A DNA stretch of 64,000 nucleotides from the NCBI RefSeq assembly GCF_947488565.1, contig NZ_CANKZC010000004.1, positions 62,001 to 126,000 on the forward strand, written 5' to 3'. The stretch comes from an uncultured Psychrobacter sp. (GTDB taxonomy: Bacteria; Pseudomonadota; Gammaproteobacteria; Pseudomonadales; Moraxellaceae). The notes beneath the pieces are model-generated. The model made no database searches, was not told the DNA's origin, and saw only the letters and a list, made by a program, of their open reading frames with translations. Below, piece by piece: positions 54,235 to 63,343 of this stretch. A program made the translations under genes and the position numbers. Position 1 is the first letter of the stretch; each line of letters opens with the position of its first letter.

Positions 54235-55038
54235 ATGAGTGATAATAGTAGTTTGAATAGCAACTTTGATAGTCAAAACATATCTGTGATAAACAGTACG
54301 CCTACGCCCAGTGTTGAACGTCTAACCATGCAAAATCTAGGTAAACGTTACGGTAAGCGCTGGGTAGTCAAGGATGTCTCTTTTTCAGTCGAGCAAGGGC
54401 AAGTTGTTGGGTTGTTAGGGCCCAACGGCGCAGGTAAGACAACCAGTTTTTATATGGTAGTCGGTTTGGTCAATATGGATAAAGGCCGTGTGACCTTAGG
54501 TAAAATGGATTTGTCTAAATATGCCATGCATGAGCGTGCTCGAGCTGGCATTGGTTATCTGCCCCAAGAAGCTTCTATCTTTCGTAAGCTGTCTATCGAA
54601 GAAAATATTTTAGCTATTTTACAAACTCGTAAAGAGCTATCATCTGCTCAGCAGAGGCAAGAGCTTGAAAAGCTCATCGGAGAATTTCATTTAGAGCACG
54701 TGCGTCAATCACTAGGCATGAGCGTCTCAGGCGGTGAGCGTCGCCGCTGTGAGATTGCGCGCGCTTTGGCCGCTGATCCCAAGTTTATCTTATTAGATGA
54801 GCCTTTTGCTGGGGTTGATCCTATTTCAGTTGGTGACATCAAGGAAGTTATTTTAACGTTAAAAAATCGAGGTATCGGTGTGCTAATCACCGATCACAAT
54901 GTACGTGAAACACTCGCTATCTGTGAAAAAGCTTATATTGTCTCAGAGGGGGCCATCATTGCCGAAGGTACGGCAACTGAAGTCTTAGATAACGAACTGG
55001 TAAAATCAGTTTACTTAGGTAAGGATTTTCAAGTATAG
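54235..55038 (+). CDS. lptB: LPS export ABC transporter ATP-binding protein LptB
   Basis: A 267-residue ATPase subunit of the LptB2FG exporter. Walker A is [17 protein letters not shown], the Q-loop is [14 protein letters not shown], the signature motif is [16 protein letters not shown], Walker B is [15 protein letters not shown], and the H-loop is [10 protein letters not shown]. About 30 extra polar residues precede the usual start. In many relatives rpoN follows lptB; here 298 non-coding bases and then radA follow instead. Confidence 0.96.
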   Translation: MSDNSSLNSNFDSQNISVINSTPTPSVERLTMQNLGKRYGKRWVVKDVSFSVEQGQVVGLLGPNGAGKTTSFYMVVGLVNMDKGRVTLGKMDLSKYAMHERARAGIGYLPQEASIFRKLSIEENILAILQTRKELSSAQQRQELEKLIGEFHLEHVRQSLGMSVSGGERRRCEIARALAADPKFILLDEPFAGVDPISVGDIKEVILTLKNRGIGVLITDHNVRETLAICEKAYIVSEGAIIAEGTATEVLDNELVKSVYLGKDFQV

Positions 55039-55336
55039 ATAACGGTTTGTATTACCTTTTATTGCCTAAAAAACTCTAGAACATATGATTAAGCGTACAT
55101 CTATAAAGGTCTTATCCACCTTGATTTTTTGCCTATTAGTACCATTTAATCAAAGTAATTCAACTATTTACTAATGATCTTGGTCAATGCTCATTGGTAA
55201 ATATTCAACATACCCAACCTCATTCTTTTTTCTCAAAACTATTATTAATTTATTATAAATTATAATGTCTCTTTTTCTATAAAGAACAGTATTTTGACCT
55301 TTTTTTATCTCGCAACTTAAACAGGGTGCATATACG

Positions 55337-56782
55337 ATGGCAAAAAATAAGAGTAGCTACGTCTGTCAGCACTGCGGTGCGCATTTTGGTAAATGGTCAG
55401 GACAGTGCTCTGATTGTGGCGAATGGAACAGTTTGGTTGAAGCACCAAATGTCAGCATGCCACATCACAATAAAAATACAGCCAAACCCGCTGCCAATCG
55501 AGGAGCACCGCGCGGTACAAACGGTGGTACTCCAGCAGGAAACTATTCAGGAACGCAAAGTGCGGTGATGCCGCTTAATGCCGTTAGCGTGACTTTAGAT
55601 ACACGATTACCAACAGGTATTAGTGAGTTTGATCGAGTATTAGGCGGCGGTTTGGTAGCGGGTTCTGTGGTATTAATAGGCGGTGATCCAGGCATTGGTA
55701 AATCTACTATTTTGCTTCAAACAGCGACCAATATGGCACGTGCCGATTCATTGGCAGGCAGTGCGCTGTATGTCACAGGGGAGGAGTCACTGGCGCAGGT
55801 TGCAATGCGAGCCAAACGCCTAGACCTACCAGCCGATCGCTTGCGAGTGTTGGCCGAGACTAATGTAGAAACCATTTGTGCTGCCTTGACCCAAGAGCAG
55901 CCTGCGATTGCTATCATTGATTCGATTCAGACCATTTATACCGATGCGATCAATTCAGCCCCCGGCGGCGTCAGTCAAATTAGGGAATCTGCGGCTATCT
56001 TAACGCGCTATGCTAAGCAAACGGGTACGGCTTTATTTTTGGTTGGCCATGTGACCAAAGAAGGTACGCTTGCAGGACCACGTGTACTTGAGCATATGGT
56101 TGATACGGTTTTGTACTTTGAAGGCCAGTCTGATTCACGATTTAGAATGATCCGTGCGGTCAAAAACCGCTTTGGCGCGGTCAATGAGCTGGGCATTTTT
56201 GGGATGACAGATATGGGTCTTAAAGAGGTTGCCAACCCATCTGCTATATTTCTTAGCCGCTATGATAAACCAGTTGCAGGATCAGTGGTAATGGTCAGCC
56301 GCGAAGGTACGCGCCCGCTATTGGTTGAGGTACAGGCGTTGGTCGATGACTCACAAGGGCAGCCAAGACGTATGGCTTTAGGGCTTGATTTTCAGCGTCT
56401 ATCGATGCTGCTTGCCGTGATGCACCGTCATGGCGGTATTCATACCAGTGGACAAGACGTTTATGTCAACGTAGTTGGCGGCGTCAAAGTGATAGAGACA
56501 GGTTCTGATTTGGCAGTACTATTGGCTTGTGCATCTAGTATTAGAGAAAAACCATTACCCTCATCATTGGCGGTGTTTGGTGAGGTCGGTTTGTCAGGTG
56601 AGATTCGTCCTGTACCAAACGGACAAGAGCGCTTAAAAGAAGCTATGAAGCATGGTTTTACTCATGCCATTATTCCAAAATCAAACGCACCTGCTAGTGA
56701 TTCACCGCAGTTTAAAGGTATTGTTGTACATGCTGTAGAGCGCCTAGATGATGCAATAGAAAAGGCGTTTGAAATTTATTAA
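55337..56782 (+). CDS. radA: DNA repair protein RadA
   Basis: A 481-residue RecA-like ATPase that helps branch migration during recombinational repair. The N-terminal zinc finger is CQHCGAHFGKWSGQCSDCG, the Walker A is GDPGIGKSTILLQ, the RadA-specific motif is KNRFGAVNELGIF, and the C-terminal Lon-protease-like domain begins around residue 300. A glycine/asparagine-rich stretch (about residues 45-75) between the finger and the ATPase is longer than usual. It is a single gene with its own terminator. Confidence 0.96.
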   Translation: MAKNKSSYVCQHCGAHFGKWSGQCSDCGEWNSLVEAPNVSMPHHNKNTAKPAANRGAPRGTNGGTPAGNYSGTQSAVMPLNAVSVTLDTRLPTGISEFDRVLGGGLVAGSVVLIGGDPGIGKSTILLQTATNMARADSLAGSALYVTGEESLAQVAMRAKRLDLPADRLRVLAETNVETICAALTQEQPAIAIIDSIQTIYTDAINSAPGGVSQIRESAAILTRYAKQTGTALFLVGHVTKEGTLAGPRVLEHMVDTVLYFEGQSDSRFRMIRAVKNRFGAVNELGIFGMTDMGLKEVANPSAIFLSRYDKPVAGSVVMVSREGTRPLLVEVQALVDDSQGQPRRMALGLDFQRLSMLLAVMHRHGGIHTSGQDVYVNVVGGVKVIETGSDLAVLLACASSIREKPLPSSLAVFGEVGLSGEIRPVPNGQERLKEAMKHGFTHAIIPKSNAPASDSPQFKGIVVHAVERLDDAIEKAFEIY

Positions 56783-56834
56783 CTACGTCAATAGGACAAT
56801 ATATCAATAACATAACTGCTAAAAAAGCAGCCAT

Positions 56835-56874
56835 AAAAAAAGTGTCAAACTTATACAAGCTTGACACTTTTTTT
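56835..56874. terminator. Bidirectional rho-independent terminator
   Basis: A 14-bp perfect stem (AAAAAAAGTGTCAA with TTGACACTTTTTTT), extended by CTT/AAG after a mismatch around an ATAC loop. It lies between radA and the convergent RlpA-like gene. Confidence 0.92.
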
Positions 56875-56970
56875 ATATTTTAATCACTTTTCACACTGCT
56901 AACTTCCATACATCTAAATTCTAAAATCGTTTACAGACCTAATGCAATCTGATAGTCATCGATCTTAAAA

Positions 56971-57585
56971 CTATGGACCTGAAACACGTTCAATTGATAC
57001 ATTACCAACACCTTTATTGGTAATACCCAAACGTTTGGCTGCACCATAAGACAAATCTAAAACGCGATTACCGTGGAATGGGCCGCGATCATTTACTTTT
57101 ACAACCACACTTTTGCCATTGGTTTTGTTGGTCACTTTTACATAGCAATTCAAAGGTAGGGAGCGGTGAGCGGCAGTCAAACCGTTCATATCAAAAGTAT
57201 CACCGCTGGCTGTTTTGCGACCATGAAACTTACGTCCATACCAAGAAGCAAGACCAGTCTGTTTGAATTTACTGACAGAATTAGAAGCGACAGCAGTCAA
57301 TCGCTCTAATACATCCTCATCATCAGTAACTTGGCTCGTATCATCGGCGAGCAAAGAGCTGTTAATAGCCAATGACACTGGTTGACGCGCAGATTTAACT
57401 AAGCTTGAAGCGTTATCATGTTGACGAGTAAGCTCACCAAGGACACGATCAATATGAGAGGTGTTGTCTTGAGATAAAGTAGAGAGAGACGTTTTTGCTT
57501 CAATCGCATTAGTATTAGAGGCTACAGCAGAGCCAGCAAACAGACATACCGATATTGTAAGTAAACCAGATAGACGCTTATTCAT
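56971..57585 (-). CDS. RlpA-like septal ring lytic transglycosylase domain protein
   Basis: A 204-residue exported protein. A signal peptide (cut after about AVAS, residues 20-23) is followed by a low-complexity linker and a C-terminal double-psi beta-barrel domain (about residues 110-200): GLASWYGRKFHGRKTASG, AAHRSLPLNCYVKVTN and NDRGPFHGNRVLDLS carry the catalytic-type Asp and His of RlpA. RlpA proteins cleave naked glycan strands at the division site. No lipobox and no SPOR domain are visible, so it is the short secreted form, not the full lipoprotein RlpA. It converges on radA. Confidence 0.88.
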   Translation of the reverse strand: MNKRLSGLLTISVCLFAGSAVASNTNAIEAKTSLSTLSQDNTSHIDRVLGELTRQHDNASSLVKSARQPVSLAINSSLLADDTSQVTDDEDVLERLTAVASNSVSKFKQTGLASWYGRKFHGRKTASGDTFDMNGLTAAHRSLPLNCYVKVTNKTNGKSVVVKVNDRGPFHGNRVLDLSYGAAKRLGITNKGVGNVSIERVSGP

Positions 57586-58478
57586 AGGTACCTCTATAAC
57601 TTATATGTTAAGACCTGATATCTAAAACCTTGTATTGAGCGCAAAAAATTCAGCAAATCTATAAATGCGTCAACTTGTTTATCCTTTCCTACAATGTAAA
57701 AGCTAGTACGTAGGAACAGTAATTAAACAGGCTTTAGGATAGGAATAATTTTTATGTTGAAAGTTTTTAATATAAAACCAACTATTAATCATATAAAAAT
57801 GCAATTACTTGGATTTGTTATGAGTACGTTAACTTAGGTAGTAGCTTTGAAAGATAATTGCTGACTATACGTAATAGCTACGACTAGAATATAATTAATT
57901 GCAATCTTTCTTATTAGAACTGTATTGGTTATGTATCAAATAGTATAAAAAAGAGAGTAACGCAATTTTTTGTAAATGGCAAGCGTTAATATAGACTGAC
58001 AAATGTTAGTTTTTCAGTAAATACTATAGTGAACTTGAATAATAGAATAAATATTTAAGCAATAATAACAATGTCTTATGTTTTATAAACGATAGATTTT
58101 TGTCTATCTTTTACTTTAATCGTTTTTATGTTACACAAAAATACTTTAGAACCTTTATAAAATTCGTTTGTATTCATTTATACGAATTTTCATTATTTAT
58201 AATGTATTTTCTATATGCTATATATTGAATATATAATTAATCATTTATAAAATTTTTATTATGTATGCGCGTGCTTATTATTTTTTATAGACTTTTTTTG
58301 ATTTTGAGTTATATCTTTCTGACAGTTATTTGAAATTACAGCCAACAACGCATCTTTTTGTCTATAATATTTAGGGTAAGCTGTATGTGACAGTTGGCTT
58401 AAGCAATAAAAATCTGCTACATGGTTTTATGAGCAGATTTTGTATCGTGTTATAGGATAGTGGACTTTGTTTGAGTGT
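57586..58478. other. Unusually long AT-rich intergenic region
   Basis: This 893-base stretch between the RlpA-like gene and rodA is very AT-rich, with no long open frame. It holds at least three stem-loops: nested repeats at 58087-58125 (AAACGAT/ATCGTTT around GATAGA/TCTATC with a T-run), AAAATTCGT/ACGAATTTT at 58159-58190, and the rodA terminator at 58409-58441. A 27-codon frame (57754-57837) follows an AGGA site by 9 bases. I cannot assign a function; a promoter, small RNA or decayed gene are possible. Confidence 0.5.
58409..58441 (-). terminator. Rho-independent terminator of rodA
   Basis: AAAATCTGCT (58409-58418) and AGCAGATTTT (58432-58441) form a 10-bp perfect stem with a 13-nt loop. 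Read on the minus strand it is followed by a T-rich tract and lies 38 bases after the rodA stop; the plus-strand reading also gives a weak terminator. Confidence 0.82.
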
Positions 58479-59621
58479 TTATTCGGATTTGTGGGTATGG
58501 ATGGACATCAAAAGCCCAAACCCTCCCATCAATGTTACGATTGCAGTGCCACCATAACTGACAAAGGGTAGAGGGACACCCACTACTGGTAGAATACCTC
58601 CTACCATACCGACGTTGACGAATACATACACGAAAAATGACATGGCGATAGCGCCAGCCAATAGGCGACTATAGATATCAGGTTGCGTAAGAGCAATATA
58701 GAGTGCACGTATCAATAAGCACGCATATATCAGCATCAGTAATATGACGCCAAATAGACCAAACTCTTCTGAAAAAGCTGCAATAATAAAATCAGTATGG
58801 CCTTCCGGCAAGAAATGAAGTTGTGATTGTGTACCTTCTAAGTAGCCTTTACCTGATAATCCGCCAGAACCTATGGCCGTCTTTGACTGAATGATATTCC
58901 AGCCGGCTCCTTGAACATCGGCCTCAGGGTTTAGCAATGTTAATACGCGTGTACGCTGATAGTCATGTAATAAAAAATTCCAAGCAATAGCGATGAGAGG
59001 TACGGCTAGGATGGCTGCAGCTGAAATCAGTCGCCAAGATAGACCTGCCAAAAATAAAACAAAGAGTCCGCTCGCGGCGACCAGCAAAGAGGTACCAAGG
59101 TCCGGCTCTTTTGCAATGAGTATGACTGGCACAATAATAATGCCCAAGGTAATTAAAATACTGGAAAATGATGGTGGCAAATCTCGTTTGGACAAAAACC
59201 ATGCACACATCATTGGCATACCAAGCTTCATAAACTCCGATGGCTGAACGCTACCAAATCCTGGTAAATTGATCCAGCGCTGTGCCCCCATTCGTACTTC
59301 ACCAATAATCTCAACCAATACCAGTAGTATCAGTCCCATGACATAAAATACAGGCGTCAATGTACGATAGAGGCTAGGCGGTACTTGAGCCATAATGAAC
59401 ATGACTGTAAAAGCCACGCCATAGCTGACCGCCTGCCTCAGAACCATACCAACGTCTTGAGTTGAAGCACTATATAGGATAGTTAACCCAATACAGCAGA
59501 TAAGTAGTAACAGTATCGTGAGCCATGGGTCTATATGAATATGTTGCCACAGCGTTCGTTCATGACGTTGACCGAAATGATGGCTTTGGCGAGAAAAGCG
59601 GTACTGTGGGTTAAAGGACAT
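58479..59621 (-). CDS. rodA: Rod shape-determining SEDS protein RodA
   Basis: A 380-residue SEDS-family glycosyltransferase that polymerises peptidoglycan during cell elongation, with PBP2. About ten membrane segments are visible, with the GFGSVQPSEFMKLGMPM motif, the AKEPDLGTSLLV extracytoplasmic segment, and the QSKTAIGSGGLSGKGYLEG, FLPEGHTDFI and VVGVPLPFVSYGGTA loops that contain the catalytic-type residues. I start at ATG 59621; TTG 59627 is an alternative 2 codons upstream. mrdA is not adjacent in this window. It is transcribed toward the AT-rich gap and ends at its own terminator. Confidence 0.93.
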   Translation of the reverse strand: MSFNPQYRFSRQSHHFGQRHERTLWQHIHIDPWLTILLLLICCIGLTILYSASTQDVGMVLRQAVSYGVAFTVMFIMAQVPPSLYRTLTPVFYVMGLILLVLVEIIGEVRMGAQRWINLPGFGSVQPSEFMKLGMPMMCAWFLSKRDLPPSFSSILITLGIIIVPVILIAKEPDLGTSLLVAASGLFVLFLAGLSWRLISAAAILAVPLIAIAWNFLLHDYQRTRVLTLLNPEADVQGAGWNIIQSKTAIGSGGLSGKGYLEGTQSQLHFLPEGHTDFIIAAFSEEFGLFGVILLMLIYACLLIRALYIALTQPDIYSRLLAGAIAMSFFVYVFVNVGMVGGILPVVGVPLPFVSYGGTAIVTLMGGFGLLMSIHTHKSE

Positions 59622-59944
59622 AGGCAAAAATGACTGTAATCATGGAAAGTATATGGAAAGGACTGGTTTGTAAGTGCTTATTGTATAGCAGTAAAAGAGT
59701 AATCTAATCACCAAACATGACAATGCCAGCAGTAAATAGCCAAATTATTCACTATTATTAGGAGCAATAGTTTAGCTTGCTTGCGTAAAATTTGATAGTA
59801 TCGATAAAATATTTGTTAATGATAACGACCCACATGACTCACGTAAATAATAGGCTTGATAAGTTTATCCATAAATCTGTATGTAAGCAGACCGGAATTT
59901 GTATTTCTCAAAAAGCCATCTCTCCTACAATACTAAAACCCTAT

Positions 59945-60850
59945 ATGACATCAATTATAAAACTCTTAGTTATATTTATCGCTTGTAGCAGCAGTGTTGT
60001 TGGGCATGCTGCGATTTTGAATGATAGCGAGCGCCGTATTCAAGTACGTCATAGCAGCAGTAATGCTTATATTGCACCTTCTGCCAGTACCAGTAGTCGA
60101 GCAACTGTACTGGGTGGCGATAGTATGCAGGGTTTAATCGAACAAAAACAACGCGAATATGAGCTTGATACCAAGCTATCGATCGAAGAGAACAAACGGG
60201 TAAATGTTAATACTCGTCCAAATTATAATACATCAAACATTAAAAAAGTGACTTATAGTCCTAAATACAATACAGCCAGTAATACTTATAACAGTATGAT
60301 CAATATGGACTTTGATAGCTGGTTAAATAGCAGTAGTTTTCGCGCGCAAGAGGTTGCCAATTATCATCGTTACCTGAGCGCACAGATTGGTGCTCAAAAC
60401 GTACCGCCACTTAAAGAGCTGCTCACTACTGCTCGTAGTTGGGACAAATGTGGCTATGAACCTTATCAGCTACCGCCGCAAGAGCTGTGGTCAAATATCG
60501 TTCCTACTTTGAGACTTTATGCCAATCTAAAGAATCAGGGTATCTTACCTGCAAGTAGTAAAATACGCTCGGTATATCGTAGTCCAGGACTTAATGGTTG
60601 TGCAGGTGGTGCAAACAGTAGTAAACATATGACCGCAGGTGCTATAGATATTTGGGTGCCTGAATATGAGAATGATCTTTGGCAGTTGAGTAATTTGCAA
60701 GACAATTTATGCCAGTATTGGCAATATCAAGGTCAATCACACAACTTTGGACTGGGGTTATATTCAACTGGTGCAATTCATTTAGATACGCAAGGTTATC
60801 GAAAGTGGGGCTTTAATCATACTAGTAGTAGCTCATCATGTCGCTATTAA
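59945..60850 (+). CDS. M15-type peptidase, D-Ala-D-Ala carboxypeptidase-like
   Basis: A 301-residue exported protein, with a signal peptide (cut near VVGHAA, residues 18-23) and a C-terminal zinc-peptidase domain of the M15 type. The ligands are visible in SSKHMTAGAIDIW (His and Asp) and GAIHLDTQGY (His), preceded by RSVYRSPGLNG. M15 enzymes cut D-amino-acid linkages of peptidoglycan; the exact bond is unknown. The frame is open upstream to 59792 (TTG), but those residues look non-coding and the ATG at 59945 starts the signal peptide; no ribosome binding site is strong for either. Between rodA and this start are about 320 bases without a clear gene. An Asn/Ser-rich middle is a linker. Confidence 0.75.
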   Translation: MTSIIKLLVIFIACSSSVVGHAAILNDSERRIQVRHSSSNAYIAPSASTSSRATVLGGDSMQGLIEQKQREYELDTKLSIEENKRVNVNTRPNYNTSNIKKVTYSPKYNTASNTYNSMINMDFDSWLNSSSFRAQEVANYHRYLSAQIGAQNVPPLKELLTTARSWDKCGYEPYQLPPQELWSNIVPTLRLYANLKNQGILPASSKIRSVYRSPGLNGCAGGANSSKHMTAGAIDIWVPEYENDLWQLSNLQDNLCQYWQYQGQSHNFGLGLYSTGAIHLDTQGYRKWGFNHTSSSSSCRY

Positions 60851-61104
60851 ACACAAACAATACTGTGACTCAAAAGATAAAATACGGTAAAAATTACAAT
60901 CTTAAATGTTTTAAGTATAATGACCCTGTCAAACAAGACTCGAGCGCGAGATAAGTGTCATATTATCGTGAGATTGAACCTTTAATCACTAAAAGCTGGT
61001 AACTTAGTCTCAAATAATGCTTTAATATCGATAAATAATTGTCCATATTTTATACAGTTTCTTGTTAAAAGACAGAAAACTCAGGTTTGACACAAGCAGG
61101 TTTT

Positions 61105-61641
61105 ATGAAGTGTTTCCGGTCTATAATATCGAATGCCTACCGTACTCAATCAAATATGTCATATCTAGCCCTGATTGTTGTTATAGTATCAATTGTACTC
61201 TTTAGTTATTCTTGTAGTCCAAAACTATCTGTCGATAGTCAAGCTAATACTGCGACAAACACGCAAAAACAGCTTGAAGCAGCAAACATCGAAGATAACA
61301 TTACCAACTCTTATGCAAGGCTGGCGGCTCAGCGTGCAGATGTCTGCCCCAAACTGCTACAAAAAGACATGAATAGTAATGATATCGAGCGCGTAGCTGA
61401 AGTGATGGTCAATGATTACTGCGACTATTTTTTATATCTAAATACGGGGCAGCGTCTCGATGTCAATGTCGACAATAGACAAATAGAGGCACTACTGATT
61501 GTACCTACTTTACATAATTTTGCTAATGGGGAGTATAAAGTAACGTCTTATGATAAGCATGTGATTCGGTTAGCCTATAATGGCGCTACCTATAAGCCTA
61601 AACACTTGAGCTATGATGTGGCGATAACGGTTACGGACTAA
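61105..61641 (+). CDS. Hypothetical membrane-anchored protein
   Basis: A 178-residue protein with one hydrophobic segment near residues 18-37 followed by SYSC, which is a weak lipobox, and then an exported, mostly polar domain with two or three cysteines (VCPKLL, NDYCDYF). I do not recognise the family. I start at ATG 61105; TTG 61087 and ATG 61156 (directly at the hydrophobic segment) are alternatives. It lies 254 bases after the M15 peptidase and converges on the M16 genes. No terminator is visible between. Confidence 0.5.
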   Translation: MKCFRSIISNAYRTQSNMSYLALIVVIVSIVLFSYSCSPKLSVDSQANTATNTQKQLEAANIEDNITNSYARLAAQRADVCPKLLQKDMNSNDIERVAEVMVNDYCDYFLYLNTGQRLDVNVDNRQIEALLIVPTLHNFANGEYKVTSYDKHVIRLAYNGATYKPKHLSYDVAITVTD

Positions 61642-61692
61642 ATATCCGCAACACGGTTTCTGATCTTATATTAATAATTTTTGCTAAAAACG

Positions 61693-63249
61693 CTACTCAG
61701 CATGCATTTCTTTGTTCTTCCAAGGATCATCCTGCCCAACTGTCACGATTAAGAATTTGTCTGGTTCAAGAGTATTGCGCAAAGTCTGGTTAACCCCTGA
61801 TAACTTCACATTGTCAATACGCGTTATATAATCCGTCAGATAGTTATCTGGCAGTTGATAAAAATTCATCATTCCTAGCAAGCCATTAATACCTGCATTA
61901 CTTGCAAAGCCCATTGGGAAGCTATTCTTCATATTGTCCGTGGTCAGACGCATCTCATTACTAGTAATCCCGCTATCTAACGTATCATCGATGACTGCTA
62001 GGCTTGCATCAATAGCGTCACGAGCCTTGTCATTGCGCGTTGAAAAACCTATCTGATAAGGACCACGAGCCAGCATTGGATTCATAGAGCCAGATATTCC
62101 ATAGGTATAGCCTAGGTTTTGACGAATCTCTGTCATTAAGCGCGCATTAAAATTACCACCTGCTAATACTTCGTTGCCTACTGCAAAGTTGGTTTGTTGC
62201 TGCTGCGCTTGTGGATCGGTGGCGCGCTTATTACCTAATTGGCCCATCAATACTGTGGTTTGGGTGCTAGGAAAGGGGATATGGATATGCTGTGCTTGGG
62301 TGAGGGGTCTTGGCTCAGGTAAAGCGTCCGCTGCCACACCTTTAGGTAAATTAGCAGTAATGTCTTCAGCGAGTTTTTTGGCTTGAGCGAGCGTCAAGTT
62401 ACCAGTCATTGCTAAGGATGCATTGGCAGCGACAAGGTAGCGATCTTGAAAATCAGTCAGATCTTCTCTCTCGATACTGGGTACAGTGTCAAGCGTACCC
62501 GATGAAGGGTGGGCATAAGGATGGCTACCATATAAAGCTTCATCAAAAGCAAGGCTGGCAAGGCTATTAGGGTCTTGTTTTTGCTGCTGCAAGCCAACCA
62601 ATAAACGGGCTTTATTACGCGCTAAAATTGACTGATCAAAATTTGGCTTAGTTAGTATTTGCGTCATCAGATCAACGGCTGGTAAAAGATGCTCGTCATC
62701 AGAGAGGCTACGTAATGAGACGATAAACATATCTTTATAAGCACTACTATTTAACTGAACCCCTAATGTCTCAACCGCTCGCGTAAAGTCATCTTCGCTC
62801 AAGCTCTCAGTGCCTTGTGTGAGCATGGTAGCGGTCATATTGGCAATGCCAAAACCGTTCGAGCGTATATTAGCATCGCGTGCGCTACCTGCGTTAAAAC
62901 GCAAATCAATATCGACGATAGGTAGCGTGGTTGCGCGTACAAATGATACGGGTACGCCAGCTGTCGTTTTAAAATGTTCGATAGTTGGTACAGTTACTTG
63001 TAACGGTTTGACGTTGTTAAGACTAGTCAGCTTAGACAGAGCAGCAATGGGCGCGTTCGCATCGACCGCAGCCGCGGGCTCACGATATTCTTCAGCACCG
63101 ACTGAATCTGCATAAGCTGGAGTGATAAACGTAGTTAATCCTACTACGATGCTGGCACTAAGATAAGACTTACGAGTAGGTTTAGACTGTTTTATATCTT
63201 TATGGTGAGGCGTTTTTTTTATAATGGGTATCGAGGTTTTCTGAGTCAT
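61693..63249 (-). CDS. M16-family peptidase, probable non-catalytic subunit
   Basis: A 518-residue exported protein with a pitrilysin/M16 fold of two repeated halves. The signal peptide has a long basic N-region before SIVVGLTTFITPAYA. At the position of the zinc motif HxxEH it reads GFGIANMTATMLTQGT, so the zinc site is missing, while the LGYTYGISGSMNP and GPYQIGFSTR segments carry the Tyr and Arg that such subunits lend to a partner. It follows the next M16 gene (63344-64000) by 94 bases in the same direction, so the two likely form an alpha-beta pair that degrades peptides in the periplasm. Confidence 0.85.
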   Translation of the reverse strand: MTQKTSIPIIKKTPHHKDIKQSKPTRKSYLSASIVVGLTTFITPAYADSVGAEEYREPAAAVDANAPIAALSKLTSLNNVKPLQVTVPTIEHFKTTAGVPVSFVRATTLPIVDIDLRFNAGSARDANIRSNGFGIANMTATMLTQGTESLSEDDFTRAVETLGVQLNSSAYKDMFIVSLRSLSDDEHLLPAVDLMTQILTKPNFDQSILARNKARLLVGLQQQKQDPNSLASLAFDEALYGSHPYAHPSSGTLDTVPSIEREDLTDFQDRYLVAANASLAMTGNLTLAQAKKLAEDITANLPKGVAADALPEPRPLTQAQHIHIPFPSTQTTVLMGQLGNKRATDPQAQQQQTNFAVGNEVLAGGNFNARLMTEIRQNLGYTYGISGSMNPMLARGPYQIGFSTRNDKARDAIDASLAVIDDTLDSGITSNEMRLTTDNMKNSFPMGFASNAGINGLLGMMNFYQLPDNYLTDYITRIDNVKLSGVNQTLRNTLEPDKFLIVTVGQDDPWKNKEMHAE

Positions 63250-63343
63250 ATTTGTCTTCTTATAATGTTCTTAAATAACGAGTTTCTTAAAAATGGAGTG
63301 GAGTACAATCTTGTTCTCCGCACTGAGTTTTAATTATTGATGA

